DNA of 64,000 nucleotides from a bacterium (GTDB lineage Bacteria > Pseudomonadota > Alphaproteobacteria > Rickettsiales > RI-342), in contig WGMV01000013.1 of assembly GCA_016124905.1 (NCBI GenBank), positions 27,334 through 91,333 of the forward strand, given 5' to 3'. Under the pieces are notes generated by a model, which was given only the letters and a program-made list of their open reading frames with translations, did not search any database and had not been told where the DNA came from. The translations under genes and the position numbers were made by a program. Positions within the stretch are counted from its first letter, which is position 1. Each line of letters begins with the position of its first letter. Below are positions 27,001-40,970 of the stretch, piece by piece.

Positions 27001-27001
<1 letters not shown>
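25742..27001 (-). CDS. RsmB-type rRNA (cytosine-C5) methyltransferase
   Basis: 419 residues starting at ATG 27001, which overlaps the guaB stop (ATGA). The longer open frame to 27490 is antisense-like shadow within guaB. The N-terminal helical part (to about 150) is RsmB/NusB-like. The NOL1/NOP2/Sun catalytic domain then shows VIDLCAGAGGKTLAIAA (SAM), IACDIDRTRLNELE, VDAPCSGSGTWRRAPD (first Cys) and IYATCSIYRQEN (catalytic Cys). The family methylates cytosines in 16S rRNA. The exact target is not decidable by eye because several paralogues share these motifs. Confidence 0.9.
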
Positions 27002-28497
<1,496 letters not shown>

Positions 28498-28601
28498 TCA
28501 TAACCCAAAAGCGGGCGGCTGTCACCCAAATGTTCACATTGGTCAAAAATTAAGGGTTTTTTTCTATTATATCGGCCTCGATACCAATATCGCGCATTTC
28601 C

Positions 28602-29366
28602 ATGGCTACCCTTGAAGAAATCAGACGCATGCTTACCCATACATCGGTTTTCGACCAGATGGAGCACGGGTATGTGGGCGGCAAATGCGCCGAATTCTGC
28701 CATATCATCACCCCTTACCTAAAAAGCTGGGGCGTTCCTGCCATTGAAATGTATATGCAAAACGGGCCGCAGCATGCAGTGATTTTTGCCCTGTCCGACG
28801 ATCATGGCGTTATTTTAATTGACCCGACGGCGCACCAGTTTCGTTTTAAAGGCGGTGAAAATGCGCCGCAAAGCTGGGTGTGCATGCCTATTGATGAGGC
28901 GTTTGACATGCATAAAGGCAGCGTGGCACATGAATATTGGGAAAAATGCACCTATGCGGCCATGCCGAATTTCCACAGGATTCGTGGCAGAAACCTGCCG
29001 CCGGAAGACCTTGTGCTGCTGGATTACCTGAGCCCATTGTTGAAATTAGGGCTGAATATGGAGCTGCATCACATGGAATATTCGGATGAGGAGAATACCG
29101 AAATGGCGTTCCGCATCCTTCAACATGTGCATACTTATTCGGAAACGGAGGGTTATCAATCACCCTTTCTCAGCAATCTTGTGCCGCACGAAGCCCCTAC
29201 GCCTGACCAGATGCTGGCGCAATTCGCCGCGCAGGAACAGGAGCGGGAATTGTATGTGGAAGAACGCTTCGCTCGCGACATGCAGGAAGTCATTTACAGC
29301 CGTTTTGTGCCGGAATTTTTGCAGCGCAGGGAGCTGAACGTAGTGCCTGACGGGCTTGGGCGCTAA
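28602..29366 (+). CDS. Uncharacterised protein with a papain-like Cys-His-Asp pattern
   Basis: 254 residues, no family recognised. The first about 85 residues show the order and spacing of a papain-like/transglutaminase-like fold: a helix that starts with a Cys (YVGGKCAEFCHIITPYL, Cys29), a strand starting with a His (PQHAVIFALSD, His58) and a strand with an Asp (GVILIDPTAHQF, Asp74). The C-terminal two thirds are acidic and helical (ERELYVEERFARDMQEVIYS). It has no signal peptide or membrane span, so it is cytoplasmic or exported by another route. The triad is inference from sequence pattern. It overlaps the convergent DUF4160-like gene by 4 bp. Confidence 0.6.
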   Translation: MATLEEIRRMLTHTSVFDQMEHGYVGGKCAEFCHIITPYLKSWGVPAIEMYMQNGPQHAVIFALSDDHGVILIDPTAHQFRFKGGENAPQSWVCMPIDEAFDMHKGSVAHEYWEKCTYAAMPNFHRIRGRNLPPEDLVLLDYLSPLLKLGLNMELHHMEYSDEENTEMAFRILQHVHTYSETEGYQSPFLSNLVPHEAPTPDQMLAQFAAQEQERELYVEERFARDMQEVIYSRFVPEFLQRRELNVVPDGLGR

Positions 29367-29755
29367 CCCATTTTCTGAAAATCCAGCGCCGTTCCTCTGC
29401 CCTGATGCTGGGACATCCATTCCAGCGCGAGATCGGCGAAATGCTGATCCACCAGTTTTTGCGCACCTTCCAGGTCTTTTCCGACCATGCGCGGGTGCTT
29501 GAGGCGGTCGTCCATATCCAGCACCGCTTTGCCGGGGGTCGGTTCGGTCAGGTAAAAGAGCACCTGGCTCTCATCCAGCAACGGTGCGTTGCGCGCCGCG
29601 TTCAGGCACAGACGAAACTTGGCTTCCACCACGTCCTCCTTGCCCTGTTTCTTATAGACATGCACATGGGCCGGCGGGTGCTCACGTTCGCCGGCGCTAA
29701 AGATAGCCACCTCATATTCACCGAAATGCCGACGATAGCCCATGCCGCCTCTCAA
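29363..29755 (-). CDS. DUF4160-like protein
   Basis: 130 residues. The hallmark EHPPAHVHVYKK segment (residues about 24-35) matches the HPPHxHV motif of DUF4160, a small domain often found with DUF2442 in toxin-antitoxin-like pairs. It is followed by strands (EAKFRL, QVLFYLTEP) and a C-terminal helix (AQKLVDQHFADLALEWM). No DUF2442 partner is adjacent. Function unknown. The start may be residue 1 or Met5 (MGYRRHFG). Confidence 0.6.
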   Translation of the reverse strand: MRGGMGYRRHFGEYEVAIFSAGEREHPPAHVHVYKKQGKEDVVEAKFRLCLNAARNAPLLDESQVLFYLTEPTPGKAVLDMDDRLKHPRMVGKDLEGAQKLVDQHFADLALEWMSQHQGRGTALDFQKMG

Positions 29756-31091
29756 AGCTTCTCAGAGCTTTGTATCACAGCCGGTATAATATTGGATTAA
29801 CGTGAGCTTTTAAGCCTTTTTCTTTGCCTTCACCTTGTGGCCGTGCTCGTCGAACTGCTCTTCTTCCGTCGAGCCTTTAAGGGCGGTCAGCGAAGTTTCC
29901 CCGCCTGAAATGGCGGTGGCGACCAGATCGAAATAGCCGGTGCCGACCTCGCGTTGGTGTTTCACGGCGGTGAAGCCACGTTTTTCATCGGCGAATTCGC
30001 GCTCCTGAAGCTCTACATAGCCGCTCATGCCGCGCTCTTTATAGGCCATGGCCAAATCGAACATGCCGTGATTGAGGCTGTGGAAACCGGCCAGCGTGAT
30101 GAACTGGAACTTATAGCCCATCAGGCCCAGCTCGCGCTGGAAGGTGGCGATGGTTTTGTCGTCGAGGTTCTTTTTCCAGTTGAAGGAGGGCGAGCAGTTA
30201 TAGGCCAGCATCTTGCCCGGGAATTTTTTGTGAATGGCATGGGCGAATTTCTGCGCTTCCTCGATGCTCGGGGTGGAGGTTTCGCACCAGATGAGGTCGG
30301 CATAGGGCGCATAGGCCAGGCCGCGCGCGATGGCGGCATCCAGCCCACCCTTATATTCATAGAAGCCTTCCACCGTGCGTTTGCCGGTGCAAAGGGCTTT
30401 GTCGACGGGATCGATGTCGCTGGTGATGAGGAAGGCACCGTTGGCATCGGTACGGGCGACGATCAGCGTGTCCACGCCCATGATGTCGGCGGCCATGCGG
30501 GCGGCGGCGAGTTTCTGTACCGCTTCGCGTGTGGGCACGAGCACCTTGCCGCCCATGTGGCCGCATTTTTTGGCGCTGGCGAGCTGGTCTTCAAAATGCA
30601 CTCCGGCGGCGCCGGCCTCGATCATGCCCTTCATCAGTTCAAAGGCATTGAGGTTGCCGCCGAAACCGGCTTCGGCATCGGCCACGATAGGCACGAACCA
30701 GTCGATATTGTCCTTGCCTTCGGCATGGTGGATCTGGTCCGCCCGTTGCAAACACTGGTTGATCTTGCGGACGACATTGGGGACGCTATCGACCGGGTAA
30801 AGGCTCTGGTCGGGGTACATCTGGCCCGCGGTGTTGGCATCCGCCGCAACCTGCCAGCCGGAAAGGTAAATGGCCTGAAGGCCCGCTTTCACCTGCTGCA
30901 TGGCCTGGTTACCGGTCAGCGCGCCGAGGGCGTTGACATAGGGCTCTTTCTTCAGGCTGTTCCAGAGGCGCGCCGCGCCGCGTTTGGCCAGCGTGTATTC
31001 GATCTGCACCGTGCCGCGCAGGCGTTCGACGTCGGCGGCCGTGTAGGGGCGCTCGATGCCTTTCCAGCGTTCGTCTTTCTTCCAGGAATCC

Positions 31092-32723
<1,632 letters not shown>

Positions 32724-32794
32724 GCTCTATCCTTTTGAATGGGAAGTTCATTTTTCATGGCGTGATTCGTCGCTGTTTTCTTGTGGCGGCGCAG

Positions 32795-32810
32795 CATGCA
32801 TTTTTGCATG
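32795..32810. promoter_or_regulatory. Palindrome in the aceB upstream region
   Basis: CATGCA-TTTT-TGCATG, a perfect inverted repeat 72 bp upstream of aceB and 69 bp upstream of the divergent gene. It loosely resembles TTTGCA-containing operators of glyoxylate-cycle regulators. No regulator gene is adjacent. Confidence 0.35.
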
Positions 32811-32878
32811 GAAAAGGGCCCAGGCGTACACAAAAAATTCAAATTACGACTTTAGAGTGATTTCAAACAAGGGTGATT

Positions 32879-34639
32879 ATGACGGAAAAGCGCCTCGACA
32901 TTGAGACATTGGCGGAAATTAGGGCCGCGGCGCATCGCCTGCGTGATGGAAATTTCAATGGGCGCAAGTTCGTGGCGCGCATGAACCCGCGCTACAGCAA
33001 CATTCAGGAACTGGAGCGGGCAATCGGCTATGCGGTGATGGAAAGCGCTATGGTGGAGCTGAGAGTTCCCCAAGGCAAACGCCTGGCCTTCGGCACCGCA
33101 TATCAGGAAGGCAAAGGCATCCATGAATGCGTGGGCATCGCGCTGGGCGATCGCAGCAAGCACCAGCTGTCCCAACGGGCCCATGAAACCCTGGCAAAGC
33201 TGGATGACTGGCTGGAGCGGCATCAAAGCTCGTTGCTGGACCTGCGCAACCCGGAAGGCTGGCTGCGCGACCTGCAGCAGGAATTCGGCATCACCATGCG
33301 CGAGAGCGCCTTTCGTTATGCGCTGGAGGATGAATATCAGGCATTGCTGACTAATTACGGTGAGGAAGAACTCGGCTTCAAGCTTTCACAATGCCTCAAC
33401 GCCGTTATCACCAGCCTGTCCCCCGAGCATCAGGAACTGCTCTATACCTATCTGCTCGAGCCTACGTATGTGGATGTGGATAATTCCATTCTGCGCCACC
33501 AGGATGTGCAGGACAACCTGAACCGGCTGCTGATTCGCACGGCGGACAATATGGGCGGCCCGGGCATTGTGGATACCAACCTTACCGCAGGCAAATCCGA
33601 GGAAAGCCTTTATTATAAACTGCATAACGGCAAGCCGGATACTTCCCGCGCTTACCGGGATACGGAAGAATTTCTCGGCCAGCTGGTGAAGAAATGCGGC
33701 GATCTTTCAACCGACCATCGGGTGGTTTTCAGCGATAAAACGCTGTGGGACGTGCTGAACCATTTTTACCGCCACCATACCGGGCATGGGCTGGTGCGCC
33801 CCTTCTATCCCAACTTCGTGAGGGACGGCGCGCGCGCGACATTGCTGCCCCATTCGCCCGACAAACTGTATGAAGTGTTAAACAAGCTTGCCAACCGAGA
33901 TCTATCCAACATCATCCCGCGTGAGAATTATGGCTGGCTGGATGCGGAAAACGGCATGATTTACCCGGCGGGCTGGCTGCGCAGCATCTTTCCGGAACAG
34001 CGCGTTTCCATGGGCGGGTTCTCAAACGGCGTTGAAGTGCGCCGCAGCGGGTTGGTGTTCGGCACATTCATGATCCCCTTCGATGCCGACGGCAAGCATG
34101 ACACACCGGACGATACCGTGGTGGCGGAAGTGCAGGTCATGTCGCCCAACATGCAGGTGGCCAAACATTGGGAAGACACGCTTTACAAGGCGAAAACCCA
34201 TATCGACAAAAGCACGCCGGAAGGCGCCGCCGCGCATCAGGCCCTGGCACAGCTCGGGCTTACCTATTACCTGACCGCCATGAACGCGGACGTGGCGCTG
34301 AACCCCAGCTGGGGTAATTTTTACCTGGATGCTTTTTTCAGAACCGCAAACGATCTGGGTGATATAAGGTATCAGTTGACCCCTGATGCGGGGGCCTCTT
34401 TCCTGGAGCATGCTTCCACTCCGAACGGCAATGTAACCTTTCTGCCGGAGTGGCTTTACGAACTGCCTCAAGGGGCTTTGCTTGATGAAAAAAGCCCGCC
34501 GACGTTCCTGCGCTTGATGGAAGGCATCGCCCTGGGTGCACTTCGCCAACTGCCTGACCATGTTCAAGAAGACGCCCTTGTCAGCCATTGCGCCGCCATG
34601 TTTGCGCAGCACGGAAGCGACATTTCCGCCGCAGCATGA
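32879..34639 (+). CDS. Uncharacterised 586-residue protein with a RelA/SpoT-synthetase-like segment
   Basis: No family recognised with confidence. Soluble and mostly helical in the first 250 residues. The region about 330-440 has features of a nucleotidyltransferase of the RelA/SpoT type. It contains RVSMGGFSNGVEVRRSG, then a strand starting with Glu417, VAEVQVMSPNMQVAKHWEDT followed by LYK. This parallels the E-x-Q-x-R-T-x-x-M...E-H-x-x-x-YK ending of (p)ppGpp synthetases, where that Glu is catalytic. The NGY and RxKD-type motifs are not clear, so the domain, if real, is divergent or inactive. The ATG at 32879 is preferred to the in-frame GTG at 32873 (AAGGGTG upstream). It is divergent from aceB. 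Confidence 0.65.
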   Translation: MTEKRLDIETLAEIRAAAHRLRDGNFNGRKFVARMNPRYSNIQELERAIGYAVMESAMVELRVPQGKRLAFGTAYQEGKGIHECVGIALGDRSKHQLSQRAHETLAKLDDWLERHQSSLLDLRNPEGWLRDLQQEFGITMRESAFRYALEDEYQALLTNYGEEELGFKLSQCLNAVITSLSPEHQELLYTYLLEPTYVDVDNSILRHQDVQDNLNRLLIRTADNMGGPGIVDTNLTAGKSEESLYYKLHNGKPDTSRAYRDTEEFLGQLVKKCGDLSTDHRVVFSDKTLWDVLNHFYRHHTGHGLVRPFYPNFVRDGARATLLPHSPDKLYEVLNKLANRDLSNIIPRENYGWLDAENGMIYPAGWLRSIFPEQRVSMGGFSNGVEVRRSGLVFGTFMIPFDADGKHDTPDDTVVAEVQVMSPNMQVAKHWEDTLYKAKTHIDKSTPEGAAAHQALAQLGLTYYLTAMNADVALNPSWGNFYLDAFFRTANDLGDIRYQLTPDAGASFLEHASTPNGNVTFLPEWLYELPQGALLDEKSPPTFLRLMEGIALGALRQLPDHVQEDALVSHCAAMFAQHGSDISAAA

Positions 34640-34706
34640 CGTGCATTTTCTGCATTGCTGCCATTCTTTTCATGAAACTGACAAAAACATGCCCTAATGA
34701 AAGGGC

Positions 34707-35630
34707 ATGTATCAAATCCCAGACCATTCCAATATCGTGCTTTACCTTGATTCCTGCGTCCTCAGCCCGGGCTGCGTGCAGGAGGCGCTTGCCTTTCGCA
34801 AGCTCATCAACGAAGGCACCGGGCATCATGTGGATATCGTCCTGATACCCGAAGTGGTGCGCGAGATGCGTGCGTTCAGCAAGAATCTTTACATCAATTC
34901 CATCATCGATGAGGTGATACAGACGCTTCTGCAGAGCAATTCCAGACATCTTCCCGTCATTCCATGGATCGGGGACGTATTTGAACGGCATGAGGATGAG
35001 TGGCGGCAGGTTCTGCGCGAGATCATGAACGAATATTTCACCGCGCATGACCAGCCGACCATCAAGCGGACCAATGCGGGTTACCAGCGCTTTGAGACGG
35101 ATGAGCGGCTGCGACAATATGTTTACGAGCATCCGCGTATGGCCGATCTGCGGCAGTTCATCAGCGACAATATCTATCAGACCGCCTTGCGGAAAGCCGT
35201 GGCCCATGACGATATCATCATGATGGATTCGCAACATGCCACCGATTCCATCGCCGATATCCGCTTCAAGCACTATTTCAGCTCCGACCGGGACCATAAT
35301 ATCGGCCTGCTGCTGACACGGGATACGGGGAATAAGGATGGCGCCGGGGCGCTTGCCTTCACGCTCAAATCCGACGTATTCGGGCGCAAGATCTGCTTTA
35401 ACGTGGAGCCGGGGGCCATCACGGCCACGCTGAATGAGTTGTGCGAGCTGCTGGAATGCGTCGATAACAGGGACAGCCACCTCGCCCAGCTTTGCAACGA
35501 GGCACTGCAGGATCTTTCCAAACACCCGCTGGAAGCCAGAGACCTTTTCGGCCATAAGGCATGCGGCTTTTATGATTTCAGCCAGTTCGCCAGCGACCAT
35601 CTGTGGGGACCGGCGGTCAGCGGCCTTTAA
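34707..35630 (+). CDS. Uncharacterised protein with PIN-nuclease-like acid pattern
   Basis: 307 residues. The first strand NIVLYLDSCVLSPG (Asp15) resembles the opening of PIN domains. It is followed by IVLIPEVVREMRAF (Glu53), where PIN domains carry their second acid. Far downstream are AHDDIIMMDSQHATDS (about 165-180) and NIGLLLTRDTGNKDGA (Asp near 206), resembling the third and fourth acid positions. The spacing between the second and third acids is larger than in toxin-type PINs (a helical insertion at about 60-160), as in larger PIN-like enzymes. If correct, it is a metal-dependent ribonuclease. No antitoxin gene is adjacent. It starts 67 bp after the 586-residue protein, on the same strand. 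Confidence 0.6.
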   Translation: MYQIPDHSNIVLYLDSCVLSPGCVQEALAFRKLINEGTGHHVDIVLIPEVVREMRAFSKNLYINSIIDEVIQTLLQSNSRHLPVIPWIGDVFERHEDEWRQVLREIMNEYFTAHDQPTIKRTNAGYQRFETDERLRQYVYEHPRMADLRQFISDNIYQTALRKAVAHDDIIMMDSQHATDSIADIRFKHYFSSDRDHNIGLLLTRDTGNKDGAGALAFTLKSDVFGRKICFNVEPGAITATLNELCELLECVDNRDSHLAQLCNEALQDLSKHPLEARDLFGHKACGFYDFSQFASDHLWGPAVSGL

Positions 35631-35649
35631 CCCGTCAGCGGTTAGCCGC

Positions 35650-36789
35650 TTATAGCTGAAGAGGCCTGAGCCTTAACTGGTCGGCGACCAGGCTGATCAC
35701 ATGGGAATCATTCTGGAAAATCTCGGCCAGTTTTTCCGCGCTGCGATCGCATCTGGTTTCATCCAGCTGCTGATATTTGGCCGCGATATGCTCGTCTATT
35801 TCATCCAGTGACAGAGGCTGGCTTACGGGAAGTTGCTCATCAAAACCGAGCCGATCCTGCACACCATTCCATTGCTCCAAATCCAAATGGTGACGGCACA
35901 ATTCAAACAATGTCCGGAAATAGGTCAAACGGCCTTCGGGGCCCTGGCTGAAAGCCAGCTTCCAGGCCTCTTCCTGAATGTTTGCATCCAATGCATTTTC
36001 CTGCACGAGATACTCTTCCATCAATGCGATATACTGTTTCACCACGGCATCCTCACCCAATGAATCCATCAATGTGCGCGACGCGCCGCAGTCGCCGAAG
36101 AGACCGATATAAGAACCGTCCTCCCGCTGGAATGCCCATACATTATCGTAACGCTCATCCCCGACATCGTATCCCTGCAGAAGGCATGCGACCCTCAGGG
36201 GATTGATGATATTGGCCTTGAGCCAGCCGAGTCCAAAGGCATTTATCTCATCGTTGCTCAACGCCCTTAACCCATGCTGGGCAAGGTTGAGCCTGTTGAT
36301 GTTGGGAAGGACTTCTGCGTAGGTTTCTCCCATATCCATCAGGGCGTAGCTTTGAAGAATCTGCGGGATAGGTTCCCGTTTAAAACCATCCCCGAAGGCG
36401 CGATCTTTAAACACAAAGCATTTCACAAAATAATTGGCGATGTTCGACCCCAGCCGGATAGCGCGGTCTCCCACTTCCAGCACCAGGGCTTCCTTGCCGT
36501 TACCGATCGGCAGGATAGGCGCGCAGCATATTTCGGGTATATGCGCCACAAGGGCGTTCACGGCCTCATCGGGGCATGCGCCATGACTCAGCATGGTGAG
36601 CACCGAACCGTAGCTGTCGGCCATGGCCTTCATGATAACGGAAGGAGCGTCGTGTTGGCGGCCGATTTTCTTGTCTTCAAAATTGGCGATAATGCCCAAT
36701 CGGTATTCATTGAAAAGCTTTACAAGCCCGGCAACATCGCCCTTATCGCCTACGATTTCCTGAATCTGCCCTGAAAGATCGACCTGCAT
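35650..36789 (-). CDS. Uncharacterised 379-residue protein
   Basis: Not recognised. Soluble, mixed alpha/beta, with no signal peptide. A Gly-containing strand pair PILPIGNGKEALVLEVGDRA (about 92-111), then IPQILQSYALMDMGETYAEV and LP, loosely recall the N-lobe and hinge of protein-kinase-like folds, but no HxD or DFG motif follows, so this is weak. The C-terminal third is helical and acidic. The Shine-Dalgarno GGAGG (36796-36800) is 6 nt from the ATG and can pair with an upstream CCTCC. It is convergent with the PIN-like gene, 19 bp between stops. Confidence 0.55.
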   Translation of the reverse strand: MQVDLSGQIQEIVGDKGDVAGLVKLFNEYRLGIIANFEDKKIGRQHDAPSVIMKAMADSYGSVLTMLSHGACPDEAVNALVAHIPEICCAPILPIGNGKEALVLEVGDRAIRLGSNIANYFVKCFVFKDRAFGDGFKREPIPQILQSYALMDMGETYAEVLPNINRLNLAQHGLRALSNDEINAFGLGWLKANIINPLRVACLLQGYDVGDERYDNVWAFQREDGSYIGLFGDCGASRTLMDSLGEDAVVKQYIALMEEYLVQENALDANIQEEAWKLAFSQGPEGRLTYFRTLFELCRHHLDLEQWNGVQDRLGFDEQLPVSQPLSLDEIDEHIAAKYQQLDETRCDRSAEKLAEIFQNDSHVISLVADQLRLRPLQL

Positions 36790-36795
36790 TCACAC

Positions 36796-36810
36796 CCTCC
36801 GCTTGGGAGG
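36796..36810 (-). promoter_or_regulatory. Hairpin sequestering the Shine-Dalgarno of the 379-residue gene
   Basis: On the minus strand CCTCC-CAAGC-GGAGG folds into a 5-bp all-GC stem that includes the entire Shine-Dalgarno, 6 nt before the ATG at 36789. Such a structure would limit ribosome access unless melted or bound. Confidence 0.4.
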
Positions 36811-36859
36811 ATTGTGGCACTAAAAGTAGAAGTTTTTATTACCAAACCAGCACCAGCCG

Positions 36860-38002
36860 CTATTCTTTTAAATCGTCCCAGAATTCCTTGACCTTGGAGA
36901 AGAAGCCCTCGGATTCGGGGCTGACGTTCTTTCCTGCGGTTTCGTCGAACTGTTTAAGCTGTTCTTTTTGTTTTTTGGAAAGGTTGCGTGGGGTTTCGAC
37001 CATGGCGTGAACATACATGTCGCCACGCGCATTGCTGCGCATCACGGTCATGCCCTTGCCGCGCAGGCGGAACTGGTCGCCCGACTGGGTGCCCTCGGGG
37101 ATGGTGATGCGGGCCTTGGTGCCGTCGAGCGTGGGTACCTCGATGGTGCCGCCGATGGCGGCCGTGGTCATTTTGATGGGTACGCGGCAATGGATGTTGG
37201 AGCCGTCACGCTTGAAAATGGGGTGCGGACGCACGGAGATGAAAATATAGAGATCACCCGCGGGACCGCCGCGAAGCCCTGCCTCGCCCTCGCCCGCCAG
37301 GCGGATGCGTGTGCCCTCCTCCACCCCGGCGGGGATGTTGACGGAGAGCGTCTTTTCCTTGCGGATGCGACCCGAGCCCGCGCATTTTTTGCAGGCATCC
37401 TTGATGACCTTGCCAGTGCCGCCGCAGGTCTGGCAGCTATGTTCCACCATGAAAAAGCCCTGCTGGCGCCGCACTTTGCCCGCGCCGTTGCAGGTGCCGC
37501 AGGTGGTGGGCTTGCTGCCGTTGGCACCGCCAGAGCCGTCGCACACATCGCAGGTGGCCGACGTGGTGACGGTGATGTTTTCGGCCTTGCCTTTGAAGGC
37601 GGTTTCCAGCGAGATGTCGAGATTGTAGCGAAGGTCGGCCCCGCGGCTGGCGGATTGCGCGCCGCCACCACGACGGCCCGCGCCCGCGCCGCCCATGAAA
37701 TCGCCGAACAGGTCCTCGAAAATATCGGAGAAATTGGAGAAATCGAAATTCTGCGCACCCGCGCCGCCGCCCATGCCGCCTTCGAAAGCCGCGTGGCCGT
37801 AGCGATCATAGGCCGCGCGTTTCTGTTCATCCTTAAGAACGTCGTATGCCTGGCTGATTTCCTTGAATTTTTGCTCGGCTTCCTTGTCGCCCGGGTTGCG
37901 GTCCGGGTGGTATTTCATGGCCAGCTTGCGGTAGGCCGCCTTGAGTTCGGCTTCCGTCGCGTTCTTTTGAACGCCGAGTAGTTCGTAATAGTCTTTGGCC
38001 AT
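36860..38002 (-). CDS. dnaJ: Chaperone protein DnaJ
   Basis: Hsp40 co-chaperone that loads substrates on DnaK. 380 residues. The J domain has HPD at residues 32-34 ([16 protein letters not shown]). A Gly-rich linker ([14 protein letters not shown]) follows, then four CxxCxGxG zinc motifs ([32 protein letters not shown]) at about 145-215. The C-terminal substrate-binding domain and a polar tail complete it. It lies 76 bp downstream of dnaK, in the same orientation, with an R4 hairpin in the gap. Confidence 0.98.
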   Translation of the reverse strand: MAKDYYELLGVQKNATEAELKAAYRKLAMKYHPDRNPGDKEAEQKFKEISQAYDVLKDEQKRAAYDRYGHAAFEGGMGGGAGAQNFDFSNFSDIFEDLFGDFMGGAGAGRRGGGAQSASRGADLRYNLDISLETAFKGKAENITVTTSATCDVCDGSGGANGSKPTTCGTCNGAGKVRRQQGFFMVEHSCQTCGGTGKVIKDACKKCAGSGRIRKEKTLSVNIPAGVEEGTRIRLAGEGEAGLRGGPAGDLYIFISVRPHPIFKRDGSNIHCRVPIKMTTAAIGGTIEVPTLDGTKARITIPEGTQSGDQFRLRGKGMTVMRSNARGDMYVHAMVETPRNLSKKQKEQLKQFDETAGKNVSPESEGFFSKVKEFWDDLKE

Positions 38003-38037
38003 AGTGTCTCTGCGCTACGAAGGCCCCCTCACCCCAT

Positions 38038-38060
38038 CCCTCTCCCACAAGGGGAGAGGG
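38038..38060. repeat. Intergenic CCCTCTCCC hairpin (R4 type)
   Basis: Perfect 9-bp stem CCCTCTCCC / GGGAGAGGG around ACAAG, between dnaK and dnaJ. The same element occurs at 54505. This type is common between genes in many Proteobacteria. Here it may tune dnaK versus dnaJ mRNA levels. Confidence 0.65.
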
Positions 38061-38078
38061 AGAAGCGAGCGGAATGGA

Positions 38079-40004
<1,926 letters not shown>

Positions 40005-40067
40005 ATTTCTTTCCTTTCTGACAGCCGGGGCGCCACGCGCTGGTGGTTCGTCACCCGCTTTGAGAGC

Positions 40068-40096
40068 TATATAGGTCCTGTTTTTAGGGTTACAAG
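40068..40096 (-). promoter_or_regulatory. Putative sigma-32 (RpoH) promoter of dnaK
   Basis: On the minus strand CTTGTA (40091-40096) and CCTATATA (40068-40075) are separated by 15 nt, close to the RpoH consensus (CTTGAA, then about 13-17 nt, then CCCCATNT). It lies 64 nt upstream of the dnaK start. Confidence 0.6.
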
Positions 40097-40190
40097 CCAG
40101 CCTGATACAAGTTTTTTGATGGGGAGGTCCCATAAAAACTTTCTTAAGGGTTCTGCCCTCTAATGCGCATGGGTTATCAGAGGTTTATCC

Positions 40191-40967
40191 ATGCAGCTTA
40201 CATCCACCATTCCCGGGCAGATCATTTTTCGTCAGGGCGAGACCAGCCAGACGGCCTATATCATTGAAGAAGGCGAAGTGGAGATTTTCAGCCCAACCCC
40301 CAATGGCAACGTGCTGCTGGCCACCCTTGGAAAAGGGCAGATTTTTGGGGAAATGGGGCTGATCGATGGCCAGGTCCGCTCGGCCTCGGCCGTGGCGAAG
40401 ACGGCGTGCCAGCTCAGGGTGGTGACGGCGGAGGCGCTGATCAGCATCCTCGGCCAGTTGCCGCAGGAATTCACCATTTTACTGCGCGCCCTCAGCGAAC
40501 GGCTGCGCGAGACCAACGGCAAGCTTGGCAACGCCATCGCCAAATATCACCAGATGCGTGTGCTGGCCCCGGGCGAAACCCGCCAGCCGGAGATGAAACA
40601 GCTCAGCTTCCTGCCCGCCACGGCGGAAATGGAAAAGGTCGTTCCTAAAGACGGCCTTGCCATCAAAAGCTTCCCCTTCCGCGTGGGTGGCATTCCGCCG
40701 GGGGAAGCCGATAACCCCCTGGACTGGAACGACGTGATGATCCCCGGGGCCAACCCGCTTTTGCTTTCGCGCAATCATTTCGCCATTCAAAAAACAAATG
40801 AAGGGCTGCTGGTGGTCGATCGCGGCTCGGCCTGCGGCACGCTGGTGAACGGCACGGGCATCGGCCTTGGCCAGCCGGATTACAAGGCGGCGCTGAAACC
40901 GGGGCGCAATACCATTACCGCCGGCGGGCAAAATTCTCCCTATCAATTCATCGTGCGCTGGGAGTAG
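40191..40967 (+). CDS. Cyclic-nucleotide-binding and FHA domain protein
   Basis: 258 residues. Residues 1 to about 115 form a cNMP-binding domain (AYIIEEGEVEIFS, then the phosphate cassette GEMGLIDGQVRSASAVA with its Glu and Arg). After a linker, residues about 150-258 form an FHA domain with LLSRNHFAIQK and VVDRGSACGTLVNG, which normally binds phosphothreonine. There is no DNA-binding helix-turn-helix, so it is not a CRP-type regulator. It lies 3 bp before the adenylate cyclase gene, which makes it the likely cAMP reader, linking cAMP to a phosphoprotein partner. No Ser/Thr kinase is in the window. Confidence 0.85.
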   Translation: MQLTSTIPGQIIFRQGETSQTAYIIEEGEVEIFSPTPNGNVLLATLGKGQIFGEMGLIDGQVRSASAVAKTACQLRVVTAEALISILGQLPQEFTILLRALSERLRETNGKLGNAIAKYHQMRVLAPGETRQPEMKQLSFLPATAEMEKVVPKDGLAIKSFPFRVGGIPPGEADNPLDWNDVMIPGANPLLLSRNHFAIQKTNEGLLVVDRGSACGTLVNGTGIGLGQPDYKAALKPGRNTITAGGQNSPYQFIVRWE

Positions 40968-40970
40968 CGG

